From contig DXHQ01000005.1 of the NCBI GenBank assembly GCA_019113345.1, positions 1 to 38,444 on the forward strand: DNA of 38,444 nt. The letters run 5' to 3'. Under the pieces are notes generated by a model that saw only the letters and a program-made list of their open reading frames with translations, did no database searches and had not been told where the DNA came from. The translations under genes and the position numbers were made by a program. Positions 16,587 through 25,615 of the stretch are shown here, piece after piece. This DNA is from Candidatus Faecalibacterium intestinigallinarum. GTDB lineage: Bacteria; Bacillota; Clostridia; Oscillospirales; Ruminococcaceae. Each line of letters opens with the position of its first letter. Positions within the stretch are counted from its first letter, which is position 1.

Positions 16587-17087
16587 ATGGCTATGAGAAA
16601 CCGTGAAGACGACGGCATGATCACCAAGGTGGTCTCCATCAACCGCGTTTCCAAGACCGTCAAGGGCGGCCGCATCATGAAGTTTGCCGCTCTGGTTGTG
16701 GTTGGCGACGGCAAGGGCACCATCGGCTACGGCATCGGCAAGGCGGGCGAAGTGCCCGAGGCCATCCGCAAGGGCGAGGCCGCTGCCAAGAAGAACATGC
16801 ACAAGATTGCCACCAAGGGCACCACCATCCCCCACGAGATCGTGGGCAAGTACGGCGCTGGCGCCGTCCTGCTCAAGCCGGCTGCCCCCGGTACCGGCAT
16901 GATCGCCGGCGGCCCTGTCCGCGCTGTCATCGAGGCAGCCGGCATCAAGGACATCCGTGCGAAGTCGATGCGTTCCAACAACCCCATCAACGTTGTGTCT
17001 GCTACCTTCGCGGGCCTGTGCGGCCTGGTCAGCGCCGAGTCGGTCGCTGAGAAGCGCGGCAAGACCGTGAAAGAAATTCTGGGCTGA
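16587..17087 (+). CDS. rpsE: 30S ribosomal protein S5
   Basis: 166 residues. S5 affects decoding accuracy and lines the mRNA entry channel. An N-terminal double-stranded-RNA-binding-like domain ([20 protein letters not shown]) is followed by the C-terminal domain ([20 protein letters not shown]). Its TGA runs directly into the ribosome-binding site of rpmD. Confidence 0.98.
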   Translation: MAMRNREDDGMITKVVSINRVSKTVKGGRIMKFAALVVVGDGKGTIGYGIGKAGEVPEAIRKGEAAAKKNMHKIATKGTTIPHEIVGKYGAGAVLLKPAAPGTGMIAGGPVRAVIEAAGIKDIRAKSMRSNNPINVVSATFAGLCGLVSAESVAEKRGKTVKEILG

Positions 17088-17101
17088 GGAGGGTACACAC
17101 C

Positions 17102-17287
17102 ATGGCAGATAAGATGCTCAAGATCGAGCTGAAGAAGAGCCTGATCGGCCGCGGCAAGAAGCAGATCGCAACCGCCGAGGCCCTGGGCCTGAAGAAGCCG
17201 GGCGACGTCACCGTTCAGCCTGACAATGCCGCTACGCAGGGCAAGATCGCCAAGATCGGCTTCATGCTCAGCGTCACCGAAGCGTAA
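17102..17287 (+). CDS. rpmD: 50S ribosomal protein L30
   Basis: 61 residues, usual short bacterial L30. LKIELKKSLIGRGKKQIATA and GLKKPGDVTVQPDNAATQGK are typical. GAGGAGG precedes the ATG. rplO follows after 18 bases. Confidence 0.97.
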   Translation: MADKMLKIELKKSLIGRGKKQIATAEALGLKKPGDVTVQPDNAATQGKIAKIGFMLSVTEA

Positions 17288-17305
17288 CAGCAGGGGGTAC
17301 ACGCA

Positions 17306-17746
17306 ATGAATCTTCATGAATTGCACGCAATTCCCGGCGCCAACAAGCCCCGCACCCGCAAGGGCCGCGGCATTGGCTCGGGCAATGGCAAGACTGCCGG
17401 CTACGGCAGCAAGGGCCAGAAGGCCCGTTCCGGCGTCAAGCGCGCCGGTTTTGAAGGCGGCCAGATGCCGCTGCAGCGCCGTCTGCCCAAGGTCGGCTTC
17501 AACAACATCTTCGCTACCCGTTATGCCATCGTGAACGTGGCTGACCTGGAGAAGATGTTCGAGGCTGGCGCAGTGGTGGACACCGAGGCGCTGAAGGCCA
17601 AGGGTCTGGTCAAAAAGACCCTGGACGGCGTCAAGATCCTGGGCAACGGCGAGCTGACCAAGGCCCTGACCGTCAAGGCCGCAGCCTTTTCTGCTTCTGC
17701 CAAAGAGAAAATCGAGAAGGCAGGCGGAAAGGCTGAGGTGATGTAA
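17306..17746 (+). CDS. rplO: 50S ribosomal protein L15
   Basis: 146 residues. L15 is a late assembly protein of the 50S subunit with a long basic N-terminal extension. [20 protein letters not shown] is near the N-terminus, and the C-terminal signature [20 protein letters not shown] is complete. The ribosome-binding site for secY lies in its last codons. Confidence 0.98.
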   Translation: MNLHELHAIPGANKPRTRKGRGIGSGNGKTAGYGSKGQKARSGVKRAGFEGGQMPLQRRLPKVGFNNIFATRYAIVNVADLEKMFEAGAVVDTEALKAKGLVKKTLDGVKILGNGELTKALTVKAAAFSASAKEKIEKAGGKAEVM

Positions 17747-17747
17747 G

Positions 17748-19043
17748 GTGTTTCAGACTTTCCGAAACGCATGGAAAATCCCTGAACTGAAGAGCCGTCT
17801 GCTCTTCACGCTGGGCATTCTGATCGTCTACCGTCTTGGCAGCGCGATCCCGGTGCCCTTTGTGTCGGGCGACGCGCTCACGGCGATGTTCGCAAACGGC
17901 AGTATGCTGACTTATCTGGATATGATGAGCGGCGGCGCGCTGTCCCGGTGCACGATTTTCGCGTTAGGCGTCACACCCTATATCAATGCCTCCATCATCG
18001 TGCAGCTGCTGTGCGTTGCCATTCCGTATCTGGAAAACCTGGCCAAGGAATCGGACGGCCAGACCAAGATCCGGCAGATCACCCGCTATGTGGGCGGGGG
18101 CATCGCCCTGGTGCTGAGCATCGGCTACTACTTCCTGGTGCGCAATATGGGCGCTTTGAAGTACACCGCCGGCGCTGCCGGCATCTTCACCGCCATTGTG
18201 GTGATCCTGACCTTTACCGCAGGCGCACAGCTGACCACCTGGTGCGGCGAGCAGATCGATGACAAGGGCATCGGCAACGGTGTCTCCCTCATCATCTTCG
18301 CGTCCATCGTCTCCAACTGGTCGTCGGTGACCACCATGGTCGCCGATATGCTCACCCGCGCATCCAGCGGGCAGCCGCTGTACTACGTGCTGCTGCCGCT
18401 GCTGGTGGTCATGGCGCTGGCGGTCGTGGTCTTTATCGTCATCATGACCAACGCCGAGCGCCGCATCACCATCCAGTATGCGCGGCGTGTGGTGGGCCGC
18501 AAGCAGATCGGCGGGCAGAACAGCTACCTGCCCCTCAAGGTGAACATGAGCGGCGTCATGCCCATCATCTTCGCCAGCACCTTCTGCTCCATCCCCGGCA
18601 CCATCGGCAGCTTCATCAATGTCGACCCGGTGGCCCACCCCATCCTGTACGCCCTGTTCAGCACCTTCAACTACACCTCCTGGCTGTACGTTGTCATCTA
18701 TGTGGTGCTGATCGTCGCCTTCAACTACTTCTATGTTTCCATCCAGTACAACCCGATTGAGATCGCCAACAATCTGCGCCGCAACAACGGCTCGATCCCC
18801 GGCTTCCGTCCCGGCAAGCCGACCAGCGATTTCATCATCAAGACGCTGAGCAAGATCACCATGATCGGCGGCATCTTCCTGGCACTCGTGGCTGTACTGC
18901 CCATCATCCTGGGCAATCTGACCGGCGTGGCCATCCAGCTGGGCGGCACCAGTATGCTGATCGTTGTCGGCGTCGCGCTGGATACCACCCGCAGCCTGGA
19001 CAGCTATATGACCATGCGCAACCACAAGGGTTTCCTGGGCTGA
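17748..19043 (+). CDS. secY: Protein translocase subunit SecY
   Basis: 431 residues with about ten transmembrane helices; the channel of the Sec translocase in the cytoplasmic membrane. Typical parts: MFQTFRNAWKIPELKSRLLF at the cytoplasmic N-terminus, the plug-region GGALSRCTIFALGVTPYINA, and the ribosome/SecA-binding loop with YVSIQYNPIEIANNLRRNNG and IPGFRPGK. The start is GTG at 17748, one base after the rplO stop, with GAGGTGAT (a long match to the anti-Shine-Dalgarno sequence) seven bases upstream. A hairpin follows before adk. Confidence 0.98.
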   Translation: MFQTFRNAWKIPELKSRLLFTLGILIVYRLGSAIPVPFVSGDALTAMFANGSMLTYLDMMSGGALSRCTIFALGVTPYINASIIVQLLCVAIPYLENLAKESDGQTKIRQITRYVGGGIALVLSIGYYFLVRNMGALKYTAGAAGIFTAIVVILTFTAGAQLTTWCGEQIDDKGIGNGVSLIIFASIVSNWSSVTTMVADMLTRASSGQPLYYVLLPLLVVMALAVVVFIVIMTNAERRITIQYARRVVGRKQIGGQNSYLPLKVNMSGVMPIIFASTFCSIPGTIGSFINVDPVAHPILYALFSTFNYTSWLYVVIYVVLIVAFNYFYVSIQYNPIEIANNLRRNNGSIPGFRPGKPTSDFIIKTLSKITMIGGIFLALVAVLPIILGNLTGVAIQLGGTSMLIVVGVALDTTRSLDSYMTMRNHKGFLG

Positions 19044-19091
19044 TGATTTCCTGACGGGAATTTTTCCCAAACAGAATAATACACCGTCGTC

Positions 19092-19145
19092 AAAGGCACT
19101 GGAAAAGAGAGGCACCCTCGATTTTTCAGTGCCTTTGTGTATATG
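19092..19145 (+). terminator. Hairpin between secY and adk, possible attenuator
   Basis: AAAGGCACTG-G-AAAA pairs with TTTTTCAGTGCCTTT across a 15-base loop. The T residues are inside the stem and no separate T-run follows, so complete termination is doubtful; partial attenuation or RNA processing is more likely. Confidence 0.45.
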
Positions 19146-19176
19146 GTAGGTTAACTGGCAAGAAAGGAGCATGGAA

Positions 19177-19809
19177 ATGAATCTGATCCTGTTAGGCGCC
19201 CCGGGTGCGGGCAAGGGCACCCAGGCCGAGATCCTCACGGCAAAGCTGGGCATCCCGGCCATTTCGACCGGCAACATCCTGCGCGCCGCCGTCAAGGAGG
19301 GCACCGAGATGGGCCTGAAGGCCAAGAGCTACATGGACGCCGGCGGCCTTGTGCCGGATGACGTCATCATCGGCATCCTGAAGGAGCGGCTGGCCCAGCC
19401 CGACTGCGCCAAGGGCTTTATCCTGGACGGCGTGCCCCGCACCATCGCCCAGGCCGAGGCCATCGAGAAGATGGGCATCCGGATCGACAAGGTGCTGGAC
19501 CTTGCGGTGGACGAGGAGGTCATCTTTGACCGGATGAGCGGCCGCCGGGTCTGCGAAGCGTGCGGCGCAAGCTACCACGTCCGGACCAAGCCCAGCAAGG
19601 TGGAAGGGGTCTGCGACGCCTGCGGCGGTAAACTGGTCATCCGCAAGGACGACCAGCCCGAGACGGTCCGCGACCGGCTCAAGGCATACCACGCCCAGAC
19701 CGAGCCCCTGATCGAGTTCTACCGCAGCCGCGGCAAGCTGGCCGTGGTGGAGAGCGGCACGACCGTCGAGGCGACGACGGCCGAAGTCATGAAGGCTTTG
19801 GAGGCATAA
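19177..19809 (+). CDS. adk: Adenylate kinase, zinc-binding LID type
   Basis: 210 residues. Converts ATP + AMP to two ADP in the cytoplasm. Visible: P-loop [17 protein letters not shown]-binding [44 protein letters not shown], and the second zinc pair CDACGGKLV, so the LID holds a four-cysteine zinc site as in many Gram-positive bacteria. [20 protein letters not shown] follows. The start at 19177 is chosen over 19171 because AAAGGAG is then seven bases away rather than one. It is followed at once by map. Confidence 0.97.
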   Translation: MNLILLGAPGAGKGTQAEILTAKLGIPAISTGNILRAAVKEGTEMGLKAKSYMDAGGLVPDDVIIGILKERLAQPDCAKGFILDGVPRTIAQAEAIEKMGIRIDKVLDLAVDEEVIFDRMSGRRVCEACGASYHVRTKPSKVEGVCDACGGKLVIRKDDQPETVRDRLKAYHAQTEPLIEFYRSRGKLAVVESGTTVEATTAEVMKALEA

Positions 19810-19814
19810 CGGCA

Positions 19815-20588
19815 TTGATCCAAATCAAGAACGCAAAAGAACTGGACGGGATGCGCCGGGCCAACGCCCTGAGTGCGGCCGCCCTCAAGTACGGCGGCGA
19901 GCATATCGAGGCCGGCATGACCACCTGGGAGCTGGACAAGCTGATCTATGAGTTCATCATCAAGCACGGCGGCACCCCCAACTTCAAGGGGCTGTACGGC
20001 TTTCCCGGGTCGGCCTGCATCAGCCTGAACGACACCGTCATCCACGGCATCCCCTCCCACGACATCGTCATCCGCCCGGGCGACATCGTCAGCATCGACA
20101 CCGGCGCCAAGGTGGACGGCTTCAACGGGGACAACGCCTGCACCTACCCGGTGGGCAAGATCGACCTGGAGGCCCAGCGGCTGCTGGACGTCACCAAAGA
20201 GGCGCTGCACCTGGGCATCGCGCAGGCCAGGGCGGGCAACCGGATCGGCGACATCAGCCAGGCTGTCCAGACCTACTGCGAGGAGGCGGGCTTCTCGGTG
20301 GTGCGGGAATTTGTGGGCCACGGCACCGGCCGTGAGCTGCACGAGGACCCCGAGGTGCCCAACTTCGGCCACGCCGGCCGCGGGCCCCGCCTGGTGCCGG
20401 GCATGACCATCGCCATCGAGCCGATGATCTGCCAGTACGGCCCCAAGATCAAGACCCTGGCCGACGGCTGGACGGTCAAGACCAAGGACGGGGGCCTGGC
20501 CGCCCATTTCGAGCACTCGGTGGCCATCCTCAAGGACCGCACCGAGATCATGACCCTCGGCTGGGAGGACCCGAACTTTACTCTGTAA
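19815..20588 (+). CDS. map: Methionine aminopeptidase, type I
   Basis: 257 residues. Removes N-terminal Met from new proteins as they leave the ribosome. The five metal ligands are all present: D95 ([11 protein letters not shown]), D106 ([11 protein letters not shown]), H169 ([18 protein letters not shown]), E202 (IAIEPMI) and E233 (HFEHSVAI), with H78 (DTVIHGIP) for substrate. Numbering is within two residues of E. coli MetAP. The start is TTG at 19815, with GGAGG ten bases upstream inside the end of adk. A terminator follows, so secY-adk-map closes the first half of the cluster. Confidence 0.96.
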   Translation: MIQIKNAKELDGMRRANALSAAALKYGGEHIEAGMTTWELDKLIYEFIIKHGGTPNFKGLYGFPGSACISLNDTVIHGIPSHDIVIRPGDIVSIDTGAKVDGFNGDNACTYPVGKIDLEAQRLLDVTKEALHLGIAQARAGNRIGDISQAVQTYCEEAGFSVVREFVGHGTGRELHEDPEVPNFGHAGRGPRLVPGMTIAIEPMICQYGPKIKTLADGWTVKTKDGGLAAHFEHSVAILKDRTEIMTLGWEDPNFTL

Positions 20589-20629
20589 AGGCCGGGCCGG
20601 CCTTACCGGCGAAGTGCACAAAAACGAAA

Positions 20630-20661
20630 GATTTCCGCCCCCTAAAAAGGGCGGAAATTTT
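20630..20661 (+). terminator. Terminator after map
   Basis: Stem ATTTCCGCCC / GGGCGGAAAT with an eight-base loop, followed by TTTT. Confidence 0.85.
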
Positions 20662-20683
20662 TATCGGAAAGACGAAAGAAGTA

Positions 20684-20712
20684 CTTGCATTCCGAGGCAA
20701 AAAGGTGTATAA
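20684..20712 (+). promoter_or_regulatory. Promoter for infA-rpmJ-rpsM-rpsK-rpsD-rpoA-rplQ
   Basis: -35 TTGCAT (20684-20689), 17-base spacer, -10 TATAAT (20707-20712). With the terminator upstream it makes the alpha part a separate transcription unit. Confidence 0.8.
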
Positions 20713-20866
20713 TTCACTAATGGCTGTGGAGGCCAGATGCTTTCTCGGCAGGCAGGGTCATTCTGTCTGTTTGCGGATTTCGTGCCGCACAGAGGGAAGT
20801 ATGTGGCGCTCACTGCCGCCCGTCCGTACAAGACAAACTGAGCAGATCCATAAGGAGGCAATTAGC
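20713..20866 (+). promoter_or_regulatory. Leader of infA
   Basis: About 150 bases. In many Clostridia a small KOW-domain gene lies between map and infA; none of the frames here resembles it. The infA frame is open back to 20705 but that part is unconserved. I see no known regulatory motif. Confidence 0.35.
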
Positions 20867-21118
20867 TTGTCGAAAGAAGACGTTATCGAGATCGAAGGCA
20901 TCGTGCGCGAAGCATTGCCCAACGCCATCTTCAAGGTGGAAATGCTGAGCGAGGATAAGGCCACCGGGAAGCTCACGCCCAGCGGCCACACCCTGCTGGC
21001 GCACATCTCCGGCAAGCTGCGGACCAACTTCATCCGCATCCTGCCCGGCGATAAGGTCACAGTCGAAATGTCGCCCTACGATCTGACGAAGGGCCGCATC
21101 ACCTGGCGCTCGAAATAA
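20867..21118 (+). CDS. infA: Translation initiation factor IF-1 with extra loop
   Basis: 83 residues; IF-1 is normally about 72. It blocks the A-site during initiation and modulates IF-2 and IF-3. The OB-fold framework is clear: [27 protein letters not shown], then [20 protein letters not shown] and [20 protein letters not shown]. Between them, where most IF-1 proteins have a turn of a few residues, there are about eleven extra residues ([13 protein letters not shown] region). The start is TTG at 20867, with AAGGAGG at the right distance; upstream in-frame codons are not conserved. Confidence 0.95.
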   Translation: MSKEDVIEIEGIVREALPNAIFKVEMLSEDKATGKLTPSGHTLLAHISGKLRTNFIRILPGDKVTVEMSPYDLTKGRITWRSK

Positions 21119-21151
21119 GCGCCGGGACCAATCAAAAGGAGGTTCAACATC

Positions 21152-21265
21152 ATGAAGGTCAAGCCTTCCGTGAAGCCCATCTGCGAAAAGTGCAAGGTCA
21201 TCCGCCGCAAAGGCCGCGTGATGGTCATCTGCCAGAACCCCAAGCACAAGCAGCGCCAGGGCTGA
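21152..21265 (+). CDS. rpmJ: 50S ribosomal protein L36, zinc-binding type
   Basis: 37 residues. The zinc ligands C11, C14, C27 and H33 are intact ([20 protein letters not shown], then [10 protein letters not shown]). L36 is the smallest 50S protein and acts late in assembly. AAGGAGG precedes the ATG. An 83-base gap separates it from rpsM. Confidence 0.97.
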   Translation: MKVKPSVKPICEKCKVIRRKGRVMVICQNPKHKQRQG

Positions 21266-21348
21266 GAACCGGCGCTCGGGGGTCAAGTGCGTAGAGTCCC
21301 GGCGCAGACCCCGACACTGACATGGGATGATTTTTGGAGGAAACTATT

Positions 21349-21720
21349 ATGGCACGTATTGCCGGCGTTGACCTGCCCCGCGAGAAGCGGATCGAGATAG
21401 GTCTCACCTACGTTTACGGGATCGGCCGCACCACTGCGGACAAGATCCTGGCAGCCACTGGCATCAACCCCGATACCCGCGTCAAGGACCTGACCCGTGA
21501 AGAAGAGGCCAAGATCCGCGACTATATCGACCAGGCCAACATCATCGTTGAAGGCGACCTGCGCCGCAACGTCGCTCTGGACATCAAGCGCCTTGTCGAG
21601 ATCCAGTCCTACCGCGGCATTCGCCATCGCAAGAACCTGCCCTGCCGTGGCCAGCGCACCAAGACCAATGCCCGCACCTGCAAGGGTCCCAAGCGCACGG
21701 TCGCCAACAAGAAGAAGTAA
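21349..21720 (+). CDS. rpsM: 30S ribosomal protein S13
   Basis: 123 residues. S13 lies in the 30S head and contacts tRNA and the 50S subunit. [20 protein letters not shown] and the signature [20 protein letters not shown] are complete. The start at 21349 follows TGGAGG at good spacing; an in-frame ATG fifteen bases earlier would add unconserved residues. Confidence 0.97.
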   Translation: MARIAGVDLPREKRIEIGLTYVYGIGRTTADKILAATGINPDTRVKDLTREEEAKIRDYIDQANIIVEGDLRRNVALDIKRLVEIQSYRGIRHRKNLPCRGQRTKTNARTCKGPKRTVANKKK

Positions 21721-21735
21721 GGAGGATATTGAGAA

Positions 21736-22143
21736 ATGGCTAATGCTAATAACGCCAAAAAGGGCGCAGTCCGTACCAAGCGCAGAGAGCGCAAGAACGT
21801 TGCTGCCGGTCAGGCTCATATCCAGTCTACCTTCAACAACACTGTGGTGACCATCACCGACCTGCAGGGCAACGCTATCTCCTGGTGCTCCTCCGGCAGC
21901 CTGAACTTCCGCGGCAGCCGCAAGAGCACCCCGTTCGCCGCACAGTCTGCGGCTGAGACCGCCGCCAAGACCGCAATCGAGCACGGCATGAAGACTGTCG
22001 AAGTCTACGTCAAGGGCCCCGGCGCAGGCCGCGAGTCCGCGATCCGCGCGCTGCAGGCCACCGGCCTGGAGGTCACCCTGATTAAGGACGTGACCCCCAT
22101 CCCCCACAATGGCTGCCGGCCCCCCAAGCGCCGCCGTGTCTGA
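21736..22143 (+). CDS. rpsK: 30S ribosomal protein S11
   Basis: 135 residues. S11 forms the platform near the mRNA exit. The core begins with [20 protein letters not shown], and the signature region [20 protein letters not shown] is followed by [18 protein letters not shown] at the C-terminus. The N-terminus is Asn/Ala- and Lys/Arg-rich. Confidence 0.98.
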   Translation: MANANNAKKGAVRTKRRERKNVAAGQAHIQSTFNNTVVTITDLQGNAISWCSSGSLNFRGSRKSTPFAAQSAAETAAKTAIEHGMKTVEVYVKGPGAGRESAIRALQATGLEVTLIKDVTPIPHNGCRPPKRRRV

Positions 22144-22163
22144 TTGAAGGAGGAAACTGAATT

Positions 22164-22766
22164 ATGGCAAAGAATACGCAGCCTATTGCAAAGCGTTGCA
22201 AGGCCCTGGGCATTTCTCCTGCAGTCTTGGGCTATGCAAAGAAGAATACCACCCGCAACTCCAACGGCAACATGCGCAAGAAGCAGTCCGAGTACGCCAT
22301 GCAGCTGAAGGAGAAGCAGAAGGTCAAGTTTATCTACGGCGTGCTGGAAAAGCAGTTCCGCAACACCTTCGAGAAGGCGGCTGCCCGCCCCGGCCAGACC
22401 GGTGAGAACCTGCTCCAGATGATGGAGTGCCGCCTGGACAACGTCGTGTTCCGCCTGGGCTATGCCCAGACCCGCCGCGACGCCCGCCAGCTGGTCAGCC
22501 ACGCCCACTTCACCGTCAACGGCAAGAAGGTCAACATCCCCTCTTACCAGGTGAAGGCCGGCGACGTGGTGGAAGTCCGCGAGTCCAGCCGTTCTTCGGC
22601 CAAGTTTGCCAAGCTCACCGGCCCCGAGGCCCCCGTCGTGGCTCTGCCCGCCTGGCTGGAGCGCGAGACCGGCACCCTGAAGGGCACCGTTACCCGCCTG
22701 CCTGAGCGCAGCGACATCGACTACGAGGTCGCCGAGCATCTCATCGTCGAGCTGTACTCCAAGTAA
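22164..22766 (+). CDS. rpsD: 30S ribosomal protein S4
   Basis: 200 residues. S4 starts assembly of the 30S body, and in E. coli represses the alpha operon. The RNA-binding S4 domain is clear (MMECRLDNVVFRLGYAQTRR, then ARQLVSHAHFTVNGKKVNIP). It differs from many S4 proteins in a shorter N-terminus without a zinc knuckle: it starts MAKNTQPIAKRCKALGISPA. The gap of about 105 bases before rpoA has no terminator. Confidence 0.97.
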   Translation: MAKNTQPIAKRCKALGISPAVLGYAKKNTTRNSNGNMRKKQSEYAMQLKEKQKVKFIYGVLEKQFRNTFEKAAARPGQTGENLLQMMECRLDNVVFRLGYAQTRRDARQLVSHAHFTVNGKKVNIPSYQVKAGDVVEVRESSRSSAKFAKLTGPEAPVVALPAWLERETGTLKGTVTRLPERSDIDYEVAEHLIVELYSK

Positions 22767-22871
22767 AACCCATGCGAGGGGCGCGGCCCTGCGGGGCTGG
22801 CCTTTCGGATTCTTTTATGAGAATTGCATATGGGCCGATGGGGACATCGGTTTTACAAGGAGGACATTGAT

Positions 22872-23831
22872 ATGATGGAGATTGAACGTCCCAAAATCGA
22901 AACGGCGAGCCTCTCGCCCGACGGCCGCTACGGTAAATTCGTAGCAGAACCTCTGGAGCGCGGTTTCGGCATCACGCTGGGCAACAGCCTGCGCAGAGTT
23001 CTTCTGTCGTCTCTGCCCGGCGTCGCCGTGACCAGTGTCAAGATCGACGGCGTAGTCCACGAGTTCTCCACCATTGAGGGCGTCAAGGAAGACGTTACCG
23101 AAATTGTCCTGAACCTGAAGGGTATTGCTGCAAAGCTGTACTCCGACGGGCCCAAAACGGTGCGCGTCGAGGCAGTCGGCCCCTGTGAGGTCACTGCCGA
23201 CAGCATCAAGCAGGGCGACGAGATCGAGATCCTGAATCCTGAATGGCACATTGCCACCCTGGGCGAGGGCGGCCGGCTCGTGATGGAGCTGACCTTTGAC
23301 AAGGGCCGCGGCTATGTGCCCGCAGAGCGCAACAAGCAGACCATCGTCGAGAAGAACGATATCAACACTCTTCCCGTCGACAGCATTTATACCCCCGTGC
23401 TGAAGGTGAACTACAGCGTGGACAACACCCGCGTTGGGCAGATCACCGACTACGACCGGCTGACTTTGGAGGTCTGGACCGATGGCACGATCAACGCGCA
23501 GGAGGCTGTGAGCCTTGCCGCCCGCGTGCTGACCGAGCACCTGAACCTCTTCGTCAACCTGTCGGATGAAGCCGCCGGCACCGAGATCATGGTGGAAAAG
23601 ACCACCGACGACAAGGAGAAGGCCCTTGAGATGACCATCGAGGAGCTGGACCTGAGCGTGCGGAGTTTCAACTGCCTGAAGCGTGCGGGCATCAACACGG
23701 TGGAGGACCTGGTCAGCAAGAGCGAGGACGAGATGATGAAAGTCCGCAACTTGGGCCGCAAGAGCCTGGAAGAGGTCATGGCCAAGTTGGATTCGCTCGG
23801 ATTCAAGCTGAGCACAGACGATGATAACTAA
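22872..23831 (+). CDS. rpoA: DNA-directed RNA polymerase subunit alpha
   Basis: 319 residues. The N-terminal domain drives dimerisation and assembly ([20 protein letters not shown]); a linker follows; the C-terminal domain ([20 protein letters not shown], then [10 protein letters not shown]) binds UP elements and activators. It could contact the A/T tracts upstream of the S10 promoter. The start is 22872 (or 22875) because AAGGAGG lies eight bases upstream; the frame is open back to 22824 but that part is not conserved. Confidence 0.97.
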   Translation: MMEIERPKIETASLSPDGRYGKFVAEPLERGFGITLGNSLRRVLLSSLPGVAVTSVKIDGVVHEFSTIEGVKEDVTEIVLNLKGIAAKLYSDGPKTVRVEAVGPCEVTADSIKQGDEIEILNPEWHIATLGEGGRLVMELTFDKGRGYVPAERNKQTIVEKNDINTLPVDSIYTPVLKVNYSVDNTRVGQITDYDRLTLEVWTDGTINAQEAVSLAARVLTEHLNLFVNLSDEAAGTEIMVEKTTDDKEKALEMTIEELDLSVRSFNCLKRAGINTVEDLVSKSEDEMMKVRNLGRKSLEEVMAKLDSLGFKLSTDDDN

Positions 23832-23854
23832 AATTGTTTAAGGAGTGAAACGGG

Positions 23855-24196
23855 ATGCCCGGTACCAGAAAGCTCGGTAGGACCACCGACAGCCGCAAGG
23901 CCATGATGCGCGCGATGGTCACCTACCTGTTAGAGAATGGCAAGATCGAGACCACTGTGACCCGTGCCAAGGACGTGCGTTCGATGGCCGAGAAGATGAT
24001 CACCCTGGGTAAGAGCGGTGACCTGCACACCAAGCGTCAGGTCTACGGCTACATCACCAAGGAAGATGTGGCAAAGAAGCTGTTTGACGAGATCAGCCCC
24101 AAGTACGCTGACCGCAACGGCGGCTACACCCGCATCGTGAAGATCGGCGTCCGCCGCGGCGATGCCGCCGAGATGGCGATCCTCGAGCTGGTCTAA
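23855..24196 (+). CDS. rplQ: 50S ribosomal protein L17
   Basis: 113 residues, short bacterial form, near the tunnel exit. [20 protein letters not shown] and the signature region [19 protein letters not shown] are present, ending in [14 protein letters not shown]. It is the last gene of the supercluster and is followed directly by a strong terminator, after which the accessory spot begins. Confidence 0.98.
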   Translation: MPGTRKLGRTTDSRKAMMRAMVTYLLENGKIETTVTRAKDVRSMAEKMITLGKSGDLHTKRQVYGYITKEDVAKKLFDEISPKYADRNGGYTRIVKIGVRRGDAAEMAILELV

Positions 24197-24211
24197 TCTT
24201 AGATAAAGCCG

Positions 24212-24243
24212 AAGCCCCTGTCCGCAAGGACGGGGGCTTTTTT
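24212..24243 (+). terminator. Terminator of the ribosomal supercluster
   Basis: Stem AAGCCCCTGTCC / GGACGGGGGCTT with a GCAA loop and six T. Its end, CGGGGGCTTTTTTGCG (24231-24246), is repeated exactly at 26248-26263 and 26955-26970. Confidence 0.92.
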
Positions 24244-24246
24244 GCG

Positions 24247-24495
24247 TTTGCGGGCAAAAGCGGTATCATGAAATGATAAAGAGTAAATATGCAAAAATAT
24301 ACATATCAAATGGAAAGAAATCAAGAGGTTCCTTCTCAAAATAAATGAAATAAAGTAAAATTGATAAAATAATAAATCGAGCCTTGACACCGGGGGGGGA
24401 TATGATATAATGGTTTTAAAAGTAAAGAATCATATCTCGAACGCTTTAACTGATATATCATATTTGTATAAATTTCAATAAGGAGAGGAACCGAT
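24247..24495 (+). promoter_or_regulatory. AT-rich upstream region and promoter of the accessory cassette
   Basis: Base composition falls sharply here, from GC-rich ribosomal genes to long A/T runs. A short inverted repeat TATCAT-GAA-ATGATA lies at 24264-24278. The promoter is near consensus: -35 TTGACA (24384-24389), 16-base spacer containing eight G, -10 TATAAT (24406-24411). A leader of about 80 bases leads to AGGAGAGG before the ATG at 24496. No other gene is seen in this stretch. Confidence 0.75.
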
Positions 24496-25611
24496 ATGCT
24501 GACGATAATCTTATTTATAGTATGTGTTTGCATTGTGTACTTTTGGCTTGTTAACAATAAAAAAACCAGTAATGACGCCATGTCGGAGAGCAAATACACT
24601 CCCAAGCCAACGCCTCGGCCTGCCCCAAAAGAGGAAAAGAAGATTAAGGAACCGATTTCTCCGACGGAAGAATATGCGGAATATTATGGACTGGAAAAGC
24701 CGATAAAATGGCATGAGTGGAAAAGAGATTATTATGATTATAAGAAGAAGGAAGCAGAGAAGAATATAAGGACAAGATATATTGTGAACAACGCGTTGGC
24801 CAATTCTATCGAAACCAATAAAAAGGGAAGCGATTGGGCTGTTTGGGGCGGTATCGCCAATGGTTTAGGCGGCCCTGCTGCAGGTCTTGCCACTGCGTCC
24901 AGCATTCAAGCTGAAAATGCATCGATACGCGCGCAAAACGAAAGAAATAGGCAGCTGCAATCGGCTTTGCTCCAGCAGTCAGAGCTGACGTATCGGCAGG
25001 AGATGAATTCACCGGAAGTGAAATGGTATCTTCATTCGTATGGTAATGAAAGGTTATTGATTAGGGACATCAGAGAGAAAAAAGTCTTTGATATACCTGC
25101 TGATGAGCTGATCAAGTATTTTAAAGTATGGCGCATTGAGATACGGGAAAAAAGTAAATACCATCCAGAAATAACAACTTTTTTAGTTTCTGTTAAGATA
25201 TCGGATGACCTGCCGCTGATGGATGGCAAAGAAACCTGTATCGATGGAACTTATATCGCACACCTTTTTTATGGCGAACGGGAAATTGCAAGTGAAAGAG
25301 TGATTTTGGATTATGGATTCAGTGATTATATCGATGAAGAAAGTCCTTATAAAGTAGAGGAGTGCATCATGGGACAAGGGAAAGGTTCCTCTTGCTTTGT
25401 ATATTTTTCCTTAAAAAATATAGAGGACTTCGATGTAAGCAAGTACAGAGTAACGCTGAGTCCATACAAGCTCTGGCTCGTAGAGCAGTTCACGATGGAT
25501 GAGAGGCGTAGTTACATTAAGAGGGCATACAATGGGGCAGGAAAGGAATTTGACGAAGAAGCTATGAAAAAGTTTGGAATAAAACCCAAATGGGAGTCTA
25601 AAAAGGGATGA
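24496..25611 (+). CDS. Membrane-anchored protein of unknown function (accessory cassette gene 1)
   Basis: Not recognised. 371 residues. Residues 2-20 form one hydrophobic segment (LTIILFIVCVCIVYFWLVN) with positive residues after it, suggesting an N-terminal anchor with the rest in the cytoplasm. A Pro/Lys/Glu-rich linker (33-57) follows, then a charged helical part (60-100). Residues 113-148 are Gly/Ala-rich (WAVWGGIANGLGGPAAGLA), reminiscent of glycine-zipper membrane or oligomerisation segments, then a Gln/Asn-rich helix. The rest (about 170-371) is probably mixed alpha/beta. Codon use is AT-rich, unlike all flanking genes, a sign of transfer. Four bases separate it from the HEPN-like gene, so the two should be made together. 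Confidence 0.8.
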   Translation: MLTIILFIVCVCIVYFWLVNNKKTSNDAMSESKYTPKPTPRPAPKEEKKIKEPISPTEEYAEYYGLEKPIKWHEWKRDYYDYKKKEAEKNIRTRYIVNNALANSIETNKKGSDWAVWGGIANGLGGPAAGLATASSIQAENASIRAQNERNRQLQSALLQQSELTYRQEMNSPEVKWYLHSYGNERLLIRDIREKKVFDIPADELIKYFKVWRIEIREKSKYHPEITTFLVSVKISDDLPLMDGKETCIDGTYIAHLFYGEREIASERVILDYGFSDYIDEESPYKVEECIMGQGKGSSCFVYFSLKNIEDFDVSKYRVTLSPYKLWLVEQFTMDERRSYIKRAYNGAGKEFDEEAMKKFGIKPKWESKKG

Positions 25612-25615
25612 GCTT

